Assembly: GCA_946221385.1 (NCBI GenBank)
Contig: CAMIGX010000003.1
Coordinates: 124,001-188,000 of the forward strand
Reading direction: 5' to 3'
Source: an uncultured Propionimicrobium sp.
Lineage (GTDB): Bacteria > Actinomycetota > Actinomycetes > Propionibacteriales > Propionibacteriaceae
DNA: 64,000 nucleotides
Shown: positions 25,570 to 33,527 of the stretch, in pieces
Layout of the letters: the number at the start of each line of letters is the position of its first letter
Numbering within the stretch: the first letter of the stretch is position 1
Program-made: the position numbers and the translations under genes
The notes under the pieces: generated by a model
Seen by the model: only the letters and a program-made list of their open reading frames with translations
Databases searched by the model: none
Told to the model about the DNA's origin: nothing

Positions 25570-26720
25570 CTCTCGACGTCGCACCCCTGACCCCAGATCT
25601 GGCCTACATTCGTAGTCAGCTGGCGCTGCTGGATCATCCTTGGACACCGCGGGATGTCGCAGATGTGTTGCGGTCCAGCGGCATGCTGTTTAGCGACGCT
25701 TCCTTACTGTTGACGGTGGACGCACTGCGTCGCGACAGCGTCGGGGCAGGACCGCTGACCGAGCTGCTCGAGCTCCCCGGCGTCACCGATGTACTGGTTG
25801 ACGGACCAGATCGGGTGCTCATCGATTGCGGATTTGGGCTCGAACGCACCGCGGTGCGCTTTGAATCTGACGACGCCGTCCGCAAGCTCGCGGTACGGCT
25901 TGCTGCCTCAGTCGGTCGACGGCTAGACGACGCAATGCCTTTCGTCGACGCCAGACTGCCATCCGGTGTGCGGCTGCATGCCATCTTGTCGCCGCTGGCA
26001 GATCCAGGCACTTGCATTTCACTGCGGGTGCCCGCCGACCGCAGTTTCACTTTCGCCCAATGGGTCGAGACGGGCTCATTGGCTCCCCAGCTAGCGGAAA
26101 TCCTGCAGCGGGTCATCCAAAGTCGAGCGGCTTTCCTAGTCAGCGGCGGGACTGGTTCGGGTAAGACGACGTTGCTCGCCAGCTTGCTCGGGTTAGTGCC
26201 AGCCGATCAGCGGCTCTTGATCGTCGAAGATTCCAGAGAACTTAATCCGGCGCATCCGGCCTGCGTTCGGCTGGAAAGCCGTGCCGCGAATTCTGAAGGC
26301 GCCGGTCTGGTCGCGATGACAGATCTGGTGCGTCAAGCGCTGCGAATGCGTCCGGACCGGCTAGTGGTGGGCGAGATCCGCGGTGCGGAGATCTGTGACC
26401 TGTTGATGGCGATGAATACCGGTCACGAGGGTGGCTGCGGGACTGTGCATGCTAATTCAGCCAGCGATATTTTGCCTCGGCTAGAGGCATTGGCGGCGTT
26501 AGGTGGCATGTCTAGAACCGCCTTGCACGCACAGACCGCCTCGGCACTGCAGTTGGTGGTGCACGTCAAACGATGCGCTGACCGGAAGCGGCGGGTCAGC
26601 GAAATAGCGATCTTTGAACACGACAGCGACGGACTTCGCGTGCAGCCGGCGATAGCGCTGGATGAGGACTTTCAGCCACGTGAATTGGCTGGTTATCGAC
26701 GCCTAGTGGCGATGCTGTGA
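25566..26720 (+). CDS. tadA: TadA/CpaF-type secretion ATPase
   Basis: A 384-residue hexameric ATPase that drives Flp pilus assembly at the inner face of the membrane. N-terminal domain with VTDVLVDGPDRVLID. Walker A GGTGSGKTT (194-202). Asp box LLIVEDSRE, Walker B RLVVGEIRG (265-273), His box GHEGG then TVHANS (286-298). Compact size is normal for the actinobacterial form. First four bases overlap ssd; tadB follows 85 bases downstream behind its own ribosome binding site. Confidence 0.95.
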   Translation: MTLDVAPLTPDLAYIRSQLALLDHPWTPRDVADVLRSSGMLFSDASLLLTVDALRRDSVGAGPLTELLELPGVTDVLVDGPDRVLIDCGFGLERTAVRFESDDAVRKLAVRLAASVGRRLDDAMPFVDARLPSGVRLHAILSPLADPGTCISLRVPADRSFTFAQWVETGSLAPQLAEILQRVIQSRAAFLVSGGTGSGKTTLLASLLGLVPADQRLLIVEDSRELNPAHPACVRLESRAANSEGAGLVAMTDLVRQALRMRPDRLVVGEIRGAEICDLLMAMNTGHEGGCGTVHANSASDILPRLEALAALGGMSRTALHAQTASALQLVVHVKRCADRKRRVSEIAIFEHDSDGLRVQPAIALDEDFQPRELAGYRRLVAML

Positions 26721-26805
26721 TCCATGCGACATCCAGGACCGCATGCAGTGACGAAAATCAGCAGACACGTCCCCCTAGGTAGATGAGCATCGGAGGTAAT
26801 CGCAG

Positions 26806-27594
26806 GTGATCTGGTTAGCCAGCGTCGCGACCGGCATGGTCATTTTCTTGATCATGCCGGCGCCGGTGCGGATGCCACGTCAACTGGCAGTGCCACAAAG
26901 ACAGCACAGGACAGTGCCAATTGAGTGTGGGTTGGTGGGCATTGTTTGCTCGGTCGTCATCGCGGTCGCGCCCAATTGGTGGTGGCTGGCTGCCGCCGGG
27001 GGAATGGTGGCATTGGTAGCCGGGTGGCTCATCAAACGTTTTCGAGCTGCTCGAGCCCGCGCCGCGACCGCAAACGAAGTCACGCATGGTTGCAGCGTCC
27101 TAGCGGCGCAATTGCGGATCGGTCAGATTCCCGCGCGAGCGTTGCAAGCTGCCGCGACGGACGTGGAACTTTTTCGGCCGGCGTGGGTGTGTCAACAAGT
27201 CGGTGGGGAAGTGGGTTCAGCGCTGACGCAGCTCGCTGAGCGGCCTGGTGCCGGCGGTCTGCAAGAGCTAGCCCGCGCCTGGCGGCTATGCGAGTTGTCC
27301 GGTGCGGCATTGGCGCCCGCGGTGCAGCAGGTCACCGCAGGACAACGCGTCATCATTGCTGCCCGACGTACCGTCGCAGCTGAATTGGCTGCGGCGAAAG
27401 CTACCGGTCGATTGCTGGCATGTCTACCGATCTTTGGCATCGCTTTCGGCTTCGTGGCTGGTGGCGATCCGATCAAGTTCTTGACCTCGACACTGGTGGG
27501 ACAGGTCTGTTTGACCGTGGCGGTCTGCTTGGCCTGCGCTGGGCTCATCTGGACCGAGAAATTGGCTGACGGGATCGAACAGGAATTGGACTGA
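26806..27594 (+). CDS. tadB: TadB-like pilus assembly membrane protein
   Basis: 262 residues with the T2SSF-type layout. Paired N-terminal helices (WLASVATGMVIFLIMP and IVCSVVIAVAPNWWWLAAAG) are followed by a cytoplasmic helical domain (ELARAWRLCELSGAALAPAVQQV) and two C-terminal helices. It forms the platform of the pilus machine with TadC. GGAGG lies about ten bases before the GTG start. tadC begins three bases after its stop. Confidence 0.9.
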   Translation: MIWLASVATGMVIFLIMPAPVRMPRQLAVPQRQHRTVPIECGLVGIVCSVVIAVAPNWWWLAAAGGMVALVAGWLIKRFRAARARAATANEVTHGCSVLAAQLRIGQIPARALQAAATDVELFRPAWVCQQVGGEVGSALTQLAERPGAGGLQELARAWRLCELSGAALAPAVQQVTAGQRVIIAARRTVAAELAAAKATGRLLACLPIFGIAFGFVAGGDPIKFLTSTLVGQVCLTVAVCLACAGLIWTEKLADGIEQELD

Positions 27595-27597
27595 GTC

Positions 27598-28341
27598 ATG
27601 AACGTCGCGTTGAGTCAAGGGCTGCTCTTTGCGCTGCTCGCGGTCGTCATCTGGCCAAATTCACCAAGACCTATTCCAAAGCCTTCGCATTTCACTTCGC
27701 GGTCACTGTCTGCGGCTGGCTCGAGCACAAAGCTGGGCAGCAAAGCGGTCGGTCGGGGTGTCGTCATGGCGCTTTTCGGCGCCTGCAGCGGATTCCTGTT
27801 GATCGATTTCGTCGGGCTCATCGCAGGCGCCGCTGCGGGCCTGCTGGCGTGGTGGCTCACCAATCACGACGGACGAGCCGACCGACGCGTAGCAGCCGTC
27901 CTACGGGCACAATCCGCGCCGACTTTCGAGCTCTTAGCGTGCGCGCTGCAAGCCGGGCAGCCCTTGACTAGAGCGGTCGAAACCGTCGCTTCGATCAGCC
28001 CGACGCCGACCCGAGAGATATTGAATCGTGTCGTCGCCCATTTGCGTATCGGCTGCTCGCAGCGAGAAGCCTGGTCACAGCTTCGCGACACATCAGGCTG
28101 GGAAGAGGTGGCACGTGATCTGGCTGCTTCGGCTGAGTCGGGAGCCGGACTAGCTGAACTATTGACGGCAGCGGCTGCTAATGCCAGGGACGAGGCAGCC
28201 GCCCACGTTCAAACGCGGGCGCGAGCCGTCAACGTCCGCTCCGTGCTGCCGATGATGTGCTGTTTCCTGCCCAGCTTCGTGCTGGTTGGGGTCGTCCCGA
28301 TCGTCGCTGGCGTGTTGTCCAGTGGCGTCTTGCGCCCATGA
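27598..28341 (+). CDS. tadC: TadC-like pilus assembly membrane protein
   Basis: 247 residues, a second T2SSF-like protein. N-terminal helix, a central pair of helices (VVMALFGACSGFLLIDFVGL, GLLAWWLTN), a cytoplasmic domain containing ELLACALQAGQPLTRAVETV, and a C-terminal helix pair (MCCFLPSFVLVGVVPIVAGV). Partner of TadB. A 130-base gap separates it from the prepilin gene, which has its own ribosome binding site. Confidence 0.9.
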   Translation: MNVALSQGLLFALLAVVIWPNSPRPIPKPSHFTSRSLSAAGSSTKLGSKAVGRGVVMALFGACSGFLLIDFVGLIAGAAAGLLAWWLTNHDGRADRRVAAVLRAQSAPTFELLACALQAGQPLTRAVETVASISPTPTREILNRVVAHLRIGCSQREAWSQLRDTSGWEEVARDLAASAESGAGLAELLTAAAANARDEAAAHVQTRARAVNVRSVLPMMCCFLPSFVLVGVVPIVAGVLSSGVLRP

Positions 28342-28471
28342 ATCCACAGGCAGCATTGCCCGTTACCGCGCCCATCCACAGCCTTGTTGTCCCGATGACG
28401 GACATCGGTCATTTCGCCCACAGTATGGGTGCTCGCGCGAGGGCGCGGCATTAAGACTCAAGGAGCTCACA

Positions 28472-28777
28472 ATGACGAACACCGCAGAACTCGAAGCTAC
28501 CGACGATTACACCGAACAAATCGAACTCACCTACCTGAGCATTGATGATCAGCTCGATCTGCTCGATCAAAGCGCAGCGCGTCCAGTTAAACCGGTCGGC
28601 AAATTGCGTGCCGCCTGGCAGCGGGGCATGACCACCGCCGAATATGCGGTCGGCATTCTCGCTGCTGTGGCTTTCGCCTTGGTCTTGCTCAAGATCATCA
28701 GCGGCAACGAGTTTTTCACTGCCATGTTGAAGTTCGTCGTCGGGCTGATCGGAAAGATCGCCGGACAGCTGCCGTGA
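28472..28777 (+). CDS. flp: Flp-type prepilin (DUF4244)
   Basis: 101 residues. A long acidic leader of about 51 residues ends in RG, then the mature N-terminus MTTAEYAVGILAAVAFALVL. This is a G/MTTAEY prepilin peptidase site with Glu at +5, followed by the hydrophobic helix of Flp pilins and a short C-terminus. AAGGAG seven bases before the ATG at 28472 fixes the start, although the frame is open further upstream. It is the likely major pilin. No prepilin peptidase (TadV) gene is in the window. Confidence 0.9.
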   Translation: MTNTAELEATDDYTEQIELTYLSIDDQLDLLDQSAARPVKPVGKLRAAWQRGMTTAEYAVGILAAVAFALVLLKIISGNEFFTAMLKFVVGLIGKIAGQLP

Positions 28778-28800
28778 TGAGCGTACGCAGGCGGCAGCTG
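28766..28800 (+). terminator. Hairpin across the flp stop codon
   Basis: CAGCTGCCG (28766-28774) and CGGCAGCTG (28792-28800) pair perfectly, with a 17-base loop that starts at the flp stop. It could cause partial termination or 3'-end stabilisation, so that more pilin than minor pilins is made. No U-tract. Confidence 0.4.
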
Positions 28801-28924
28801 AGCCGGATCAGAACTCTGGGATTACGGCCCGATCGAGTTCGAGATCGCCTTGGTCAGTTTTCCGGTTCGTTGATCCAGCTTCGCTGCCGTCTGCTAATCG
28901 CCGCAGGTCAGCGGAAGGATTCAC

Positions 28925-29302
28925 ATGAACTACGCATCGGTATCTCTAATCCGGCGCTTTGGATGCGCTCAGCGTGCCCAAGGAACGCACCGTGGCATGG
29001 TGACTGTCGAACTCGCGATCGGCATCCTCGCGTTAGCGATGGTGACGGTGATGCTCGGCTTCGCCGTGAGCTTGGTCGGTTTACATGGCGCTTGCGCTGA
29101 CGTGGCCAGTCAGGTAGCCAGGCAGCTTGCCCGCGACGATTTCAAAGCGGCCGATGCCGCGAAAGCTCGGGCGCCCAAGAATGCATCGATTCGGATCGAC
29201 AATAGCGATTCGCTGGTCCGGGTTGAGGTGAGCGTCAACGCGAGTGTCGGGCGGGTAGGCATGGTCCCGATCAGTGCGACTGCGGTGGCCAGTCATGAAT
29301 AG
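28925..29302 (+). CDS. tadE: TadE-like minor pilin
   Basis: 125 residues. The N-terminus ends in RG followed by MVTVELAIGILALAMVTVML, a prepilin-type cleavage site with Glu at +5 and one hydrophobic helix, then a small extracellular domain. This is the TadE layout (pseudopilin of the Tad system). ATG start after CGGAAGG. The last bases overlap the start of the next gene. Confidence 0.88.
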   Translation: MNYASVSLIRRFGCAQRAQGTHRGMVTVELAIGILALAMVTVMLGFAVSLVGLHGACADVASQVARQLARDDFKAADAAKARAPKNASIRIDNSDSLVRVEVSVNASVGRVGMVPISATAVASHE

Positions 29303-29660
29303 ACGCACTGAACGCGGCGGGGGCAGCGCCTTAGCGATCGGCGCAATGCTGGTCTTGGTCGCGATCATGATCGGTTGCATTTGGGCAATGATGGCGCTCA
29401 GCGTGGCTAGGCAGGTACGTCATGCTGCCGACCTGGTGGCGCTGGCTGGCGCTCAAGCGCAGGTCGAAGGCCGAGATGCCTGCACCAAGGCGGGGAAGAT
29501 CGCAGCTGCCAACAAAGTGGATCTAGACGATTGCAAATGCGAAGTCGGGGAAGGAGAATTCGTAGTCACCGTGCAAGTGTCAGCCGTGGCATTTGGCGTA
29601 CGTGGCCACCAACAACGCATGCGGGCGTCAGCTGCGGCCGGCTATTTGGAAGGCCCCTAA
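29295..29660 (+). CDS. TadE/TadG-like protein of helicase/secretion neighbourhood
   Basis: 121 residues from the ATG at 29295. ERGGGSALAIGAMLVLVAIM starts one hydrophobic helix. Then comes RQVRHAADLVALAGAQA, the typical AADLAALA motif, and two to three cysteines (DACTKAG, DDCKCEVG) that may form disulfides outside the cell. It matches the small TadE-like family known only beside the DECH helicase in actinobacteria (Rv3654c in M. tuberculosis). It overlaps tadE by eight bases. An in-frame GTG at 29274 is less likely. Last gene of the pilus operon, convergent with the helicase. Confidence 0.88.
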   Translation: MNRRTERGGGSALAIGAMLVLVAIMIGCIWAMMALSVARQVRHAADLVALAGAQAQVEGRDACTKAGKIAAANKVDLDDCKCEVGEGEFVVTVQVSAVAFGVRGHQQRMRASAAAGYLEGP

Positions 29661-29724
29661 GCACAGTCGGCCCAGCAGTGGTTGGCCAAATCCAGACCAG
29701 TCTCGTGCAGAAGATGCCAGCCAG

Positions 29725-32214
29725 CTATTTACCGAGAATCGCTGACAGCAGGATTTCGGCTGCGGACTTGTCGAGCATCTGATTGGCGTTGCCGCATTTT
29801 GGCGAGACGATGCACGCGGGACAGCCCGTCTCGCACGGACAACTTCGAAGCCGTTCCAGGGCGGCGGTCCACCACTGCTGAGCGCACCGAAAACCGTGCT
29901 CGGCGAATCCAGCGCCGCCAGCTGCAGCGTCATGGACGAAAATAGTCAGCTGTCCGGTGTCAGGATGCAGCAAGGTCGATAGGCCGCCGATGTCCCATCG
30001 GTCACAAGGCGCGAAGATCGGTAACAGGCCGATGGCCGTGTGCTCTGCAGCATGGGCAGCTGACGCCAGCTGAATGTCATTGAGGCCAGTGCGCTGGCAA
30101 ATCGATGACGGCACAGTCAGCCAGAAGGCGTGCGTTTGGTGGGTACGGACGGGTAAATCAAGCGGGGTATGATCCCAGACCTCAAGGGTCTGCTCGTCAC
30201 GTCTTAGGTAGCCGATTACCTGAGAACTGAGCTCGACATCGCCGTGGCAAATCTGACAATTTCGCGTAGCCGCGCCGAGAATGTCAGTCGATTGCGAGGC
30301 TGCGCTGAGCGAGTCAGTCGATTTGGAGGCTGGACTGAGAGAGCCAGTCGATTCGGGGGCTGCGCTGGGACTGTCAGCCAACGGCTGATCAGGAAGCATC
30401 ACCGGACGACCGTCCTCGAGCAGACCAGTCAGCTCTGCCCGCCCGCTGACACCGAGAATGCGGATATCGCTGACGGATTTGGGTTGAGTGAAATAGCCGC
30501 GCGCGTTTGCCGGCACAGGTTCGACCAGAGCATGCCCATCGTCTGGCCAATATTCTCTGACGAGCCACTGCTCGCCTTGATGCAGGTAAATGGCGCCTTC
30601 ATGCACCGTCCGGTCTGCGGCACTGCGATCGACTTGGCCGATCACCCGTCCGCTATGAGCTTCGATCACGTCTAACGAACGACCCAGCCCGCCACGCAAG
30701 TCGATGCCATCAACGGCACGTTCTGGTCGCGTCCAAAACCAACCACCAGATCGTCGACGAAGCAGTCCGGCAGCGCTCAACTGGTCAGCTAAATCAGTCA
30801 TCGTGGGACCGAACCAGCGTTCGTCGTCGCTGATCAATGGGCTTTCTTGGGCGGCGGCGGCAAGGTGCGGGCCGAGAATGTGCGGATTGTGCGGGTTGAG
30901 CACCGTCGCTTCGACTGGCGCGTCGAAGATCAACTCAGGGTGATTGAACAAGTAGCCGTCGAGCGGATCGTCTTTGGCGAGCAACACGACCAGTGACTCC
31001 TGGCCGGCTCGTCCGGCACGTCCGGCCTGCTGCCAAAAGGCGCTCAGCGTCCCTGGGAAACCGGCGATCAACACAGCGTCCAGTCCGGCGATGTCGACGC
31101 CCAGTTCCAGTGCGTTCGTGCTGGCCGCGCCGCCGAGTTTGCGAGAATTCAAGGCGCGTTCCAGGTCACGTCGATCTTGGGCGAGGTAGCCAGCTCGATA
31201 ACCTGCAATCTGCGCCGACAGTCCACGACCAGGATCTCCACTGGCCTGGATTAATTGATCTAGTCGACGCTGGCTGCGCAGCGCGACGAGTTCAGCTTGA
31301 TTACGGCTAGGGACGAAAGCCAACGTCTGATGGCCGGCGTGTACCAGTTCGCTCATCAAGTCAGCGGCGTCATGGGCCGCTGAATCAGCGGGCTGCCACA
31401 GCACGATCCGCTTGGCTGCCTGGGGCGCGTTCGACTCGTCCACCAGGGCCAAGGGCTCAGCCTCGCCGATCAAGCGCGCGCCGGTGATGTCAGCACCAGC
31501 AGCTGTGGCAGAGGCGAGCACAAAGGTCGGATCGGCACCGTAGCGTGCGCAGATGCGTCGCAAACGGCGCAATACCGCAGCCACGTGCGCTCCGAAGACG
31601 CCCCGATAGCGATGCGCTTCGTCGACGACCACATAACGCAAGCTGCTCAAGAAGCTCACCCACTTGGCGTGCGAGGGCAACACCGAGCAGTGCAGCATGT
31701 CGGGATTGGTAAAGATGAAGGAGGCCTGATCTCGAGCGAACCGCCGTTCAGCTTGTGATGAATCGCCATCTAGCGTCGCTGTCTGCCATCCGGCGGGACC
31801 GACCTTGGCGGCCGCCTTGCGCTGGTCATGAGCTAGGGCTTTGGTGGGCGCGATGTACAAGGCAGTGTGCCGCGCGATACCGAGCCGCTCTCGCGTACCT
31901 GTTGGCGGCGAACCCAGCACCCCGGCGGCGGTCGCAGCCAAGATCGGCATCTGATAGGCCAAAGATTTGCCCGAGGCGGTTGGCGTGCTGATCGCGCTAT
32001 GGCGTCCAGCGAAAATCAGTTCCGCAGCGAGTAACTGGTGTCGCCAGGGCTGAGCGATGCCAGCAGCGCGGAAACCCTCGATCAATTCCTGCGGCAGCCA
32101 GCTGGGCCATTGCGCCGGCTCGCCGGGGCAGTCTGGAAGTTCGCGGACGAAGCGCACCTGCGGACGGAGCTGGCCGCTAGGGTCGTCCAGCAATAGCGCA
32201 TCGAGTTCAGGCAC
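29725..32214 (-). CDS. DECH-neighbourhood DEAD/DEAH-box helicase with C-terminal Cys cluster
   Basis: 829 residues, superfamily 2 helicase of the YprA/MrfA-like group. Walker A-type motif TASGKS (79-84), DEAH (198-201), motif III SATAAG, motif VI QQAGRAGRAG. The C-terminal domain has CPCETGCPACIVSPKC, a four-cysteine metal site (DUF1998-like). In actinobacteria this helicase is almost always next to the Tad genes, as here, but no mechanistic link is known; relatives act in DNA repair. GTG start. Between the helicase core and the C-terminal domain lies a 30-residue insertion made of three decapeptide repeats. Confidence 0.92.
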   Translation of the reverse strand: MPELDALLLDDPSGQLRPQVRFVRELPDCPGEPAQWPSWLPQELIEGFRAAGIAQPWRHQLLAAELIFAGRHSAISTPTASGKSLAYQMPILAATAAGVLGSPPTGTRERLGIARHTALYIAPTKALAHDQRKAAAKVGPAGWQTATLDGDSSQAERRFARDQASFIFTNPDMLHCSVLPSHAKWVSFLSSLRYVVVDEAHRYRGVFGAHVAAVLRRLRRICARYGADPTFVLASATAAGADITGARLIGEAEPLALVDESNAPQAAKRIVLWQPADSAAHDAADLMSELVHAGHQTLAFVPSRNQAELVALRSQRRLDQLIQASGDPGRGLSAQIAGYRAGYLAQDRRDLERALNSRKLGGAASTNALELGVDIAGLDAVLIAGFPGTLSAFWQQAGRAGRAGQESLVVLLAKDDPLDGYLFNHPELIFDAPVEATVLNPHNPHILGPHLAAAAQESPLISDDERWFGPTMTDLADQLSAAGLLRRRSGGWFWTRPERAVDGIDLRGGLGRSLDVIEAHSGRVIGQVDRSAADRTVHEGAIYLHQGEQWLVREYWPDDGHALVEPVPANARGYFTQPKSVSDIRILGVSGRAELTGLLEDGRPVMLPDQPLADSPSAAPESTGSLSPASKSTDSLSAASQSTDILGAATRNCQICHGDVELSSQVIGYLRRDEQTLEVWDHTPLDLPVRTHQTHAFWLTVPSSICQRTGLNDIQLASAAHAAEHTAIGLLPIFAPCDRWDIGGLSTLLHPDTGQLTIFVHDAAAGGAGFAEHGFRCAQQWWTAALERLRSCPCETGCPACIVSPKCGNANQMLDKSAAEILLSAILGK
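30283..30372 (-). repeat. Three tandem 30-bp repeats inside the helicase gene
   Basis: Copies at 30283-30312, 30313-30342 and 30343-30372, each with a few substitutions. They are in frame and encode degenerate decapeptides of the type GSLSPASKST / DSLSAASQST on the minus strand, with partial copies on either side. They form a Ser/Ala/Thr-rich linker not expected in the family. Confidence 0.9.
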
Positions 32215-32223
32215 TGCTCAACC

Positions 32224-32439
32224 ATGCCACCCGCCGCTGACAAAACAACCTACGACGCGGATCGCGACGCGCTAGCGCATCCCGGCCTGAGGCTGGCTGG
32301 CTTGGCAATTTCAGGGCGCACTGATCCGCCGGACGTCTTGGAATTCATCGCGTCACCTGTTGAACGTCGAATTGCTGCGAACTCAGTGCGGCTGGCGCAC
32401 CGAGCTTGGGTTGTGCTCGATCCCGATGCGTTGGGCTGA
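32224..32439 (+). CDS. Possible small hypothetical protein
   Basis: A 71-residue ORF divergent from the helicase, with codon use like the neighbours and a mildly amphipathic composition (LAGLAISGRTDPPDVLEFI). No recognisable domain, membrane segment or clear ribosome binding site. It could be real but is weakly supported. Confidence 0.3.
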   Translation: MPPAADKTTYDADRDALAHPGLRLAGLAISGRTDPPDVLEFIASPVERRIAANSVRLAHRAWVVLDPDALG

Positions 32440-32494
32440 GCTAGTCGGCCCCGTCAACGCTCAGCACTGCCAGCCAGATGCCAGCTCCTGCGCG

Positions 32495-33088
32495 TCAATG
32501 TTCCTTGAGCCAGTAACCGTCAAACTTCGTCAGCCGCTTCTCGGAAAAGGGGATCTGCGAATCAGCTCGATAGCGCGCGGACACCAGCTCGACCTTGTTA
32601 CGAAATTGCGGATCCGAATCGAGTCGTCGCCGCAGCAGGGAGTCCTGTTGGAATGGCAGCACCAGACCCGGAATGAAGACCGTCACGAGGGCGAAACCGA
32701 CCCACAAGGTCACCGGCAGGCTGGGCAGCCACGTCCAACGATCACGCAGCACCACAGCGGCTACCACCAGCGCGATGATGACTGCCAAGATGATGCCCAG
32801 CACCAATGGCGGCAAGATCAGCCGCTCCAAGGTTGGCGTCGCGGCCGGCAGCGGAGCTTCTCGGATCCGGCGCCGCCAGAAATAGACAAATAACGCGATG
32901 CCCACTGCACCGACCCAGCTCAAGACAGCCCAGACCCAATTGCCAGGACCCCAGGGAGCTACCACGAATCCCAATACCGCTAGCCAAAATGCGACGATCA
33001 ACCACGTCACCTGGACAGTGGAATATTGGCCTTGCACGAAGGCCAATTTGTCCAAATAGGACGTCGCTTTGATTCGTTCGTCAGTCAT
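32495..33088 (-). CDS. Four-helix membrane protein of unknown function
   Basis: 197 residues. Hydrophilic ends flank two hydrophobic pairs: VTWLIVAFWLAVLGFVVAP with VWAVLSWVGAVGIALFVYFW, and LVLGIILAVIIALVVAAVVL with LWVGFALVTVFIPGLVLPF. The C-terminal 45 residues are soluble and charged. ATG start. Monocistronic. I do not recognise a family. Confidence 0.7.
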   Translation of the reverse strand: MTDERIKATSYLDKLAFVQGQYSTVQVTWLIVAFWLAVLGFVVAPWGPGNWVWAVLSWVGAVGIALFVYFWRRRIREAPLPAATPTLERLILPPLVLGIILAVIIALVVAAVVLRDRWTWLPSLPVTLWVGFALVTVFIPGLVLPFQQDSLLRRRLDSDPQFRNKVELVSARYRADSQIPFSEKRLTKFDGYWLKEH

Positions 33089-33342
33089 GACGCTCCCCCC
33101 GTCGAGCCCACTTGAGCCGGGTCAATCATGACAGCTAGCGGCGCGCTTGTTCATCACGGTGTCAACGTCAGTTGCCAGCGGCTAACAATTCGTGCCAGCA
33201 CGGGCCGAATCGACGGCACGACCAAGCGGCCGCTAAAGCCTCCAAGAGCCCAAGTGAGCCGATTGCTCTGCCGGCGACCAATGCATCGCGCAGATCGAAC
33301 CGCCAGCTCGCAGCGGCCACGACGCCCGATCGGTGCGGTGCT

Positions 33343-33431
33343 GCAATGACCAGGCGCTTGGGGGAGTCACTCGCTACTCGGTAGTGCCCTGAGGGTGGGG
33401 CAACGCAATGACCAGGCGCTTGGGGGAGCCA
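33343..33431 (+). repeat. Pair of 24-bp direct repeats in a gene-free region
   Basis: Bases 33343-33366 and 33405-33428 are identical (starting GCAATGACCAGG), with three more matching bases after one mismatch. They lie 62 bases apart in the 439-base gap 33089-33527. Each copy contains an ATG opening a very short frame beginning MTRRLGE (12 and 9 codons). No other feature is seen in the gap. Confidence 0.7.
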
Positions 33432-33527
33432 CCGTGACGTGGGCCAGCGCTAGCCAAGAAGATCGCGAAGCCCGTTGAATTCCCCAGCTAGCTCGTCAGC
33501 AGCTGGCTGGGCCCTAACATCGACAAA

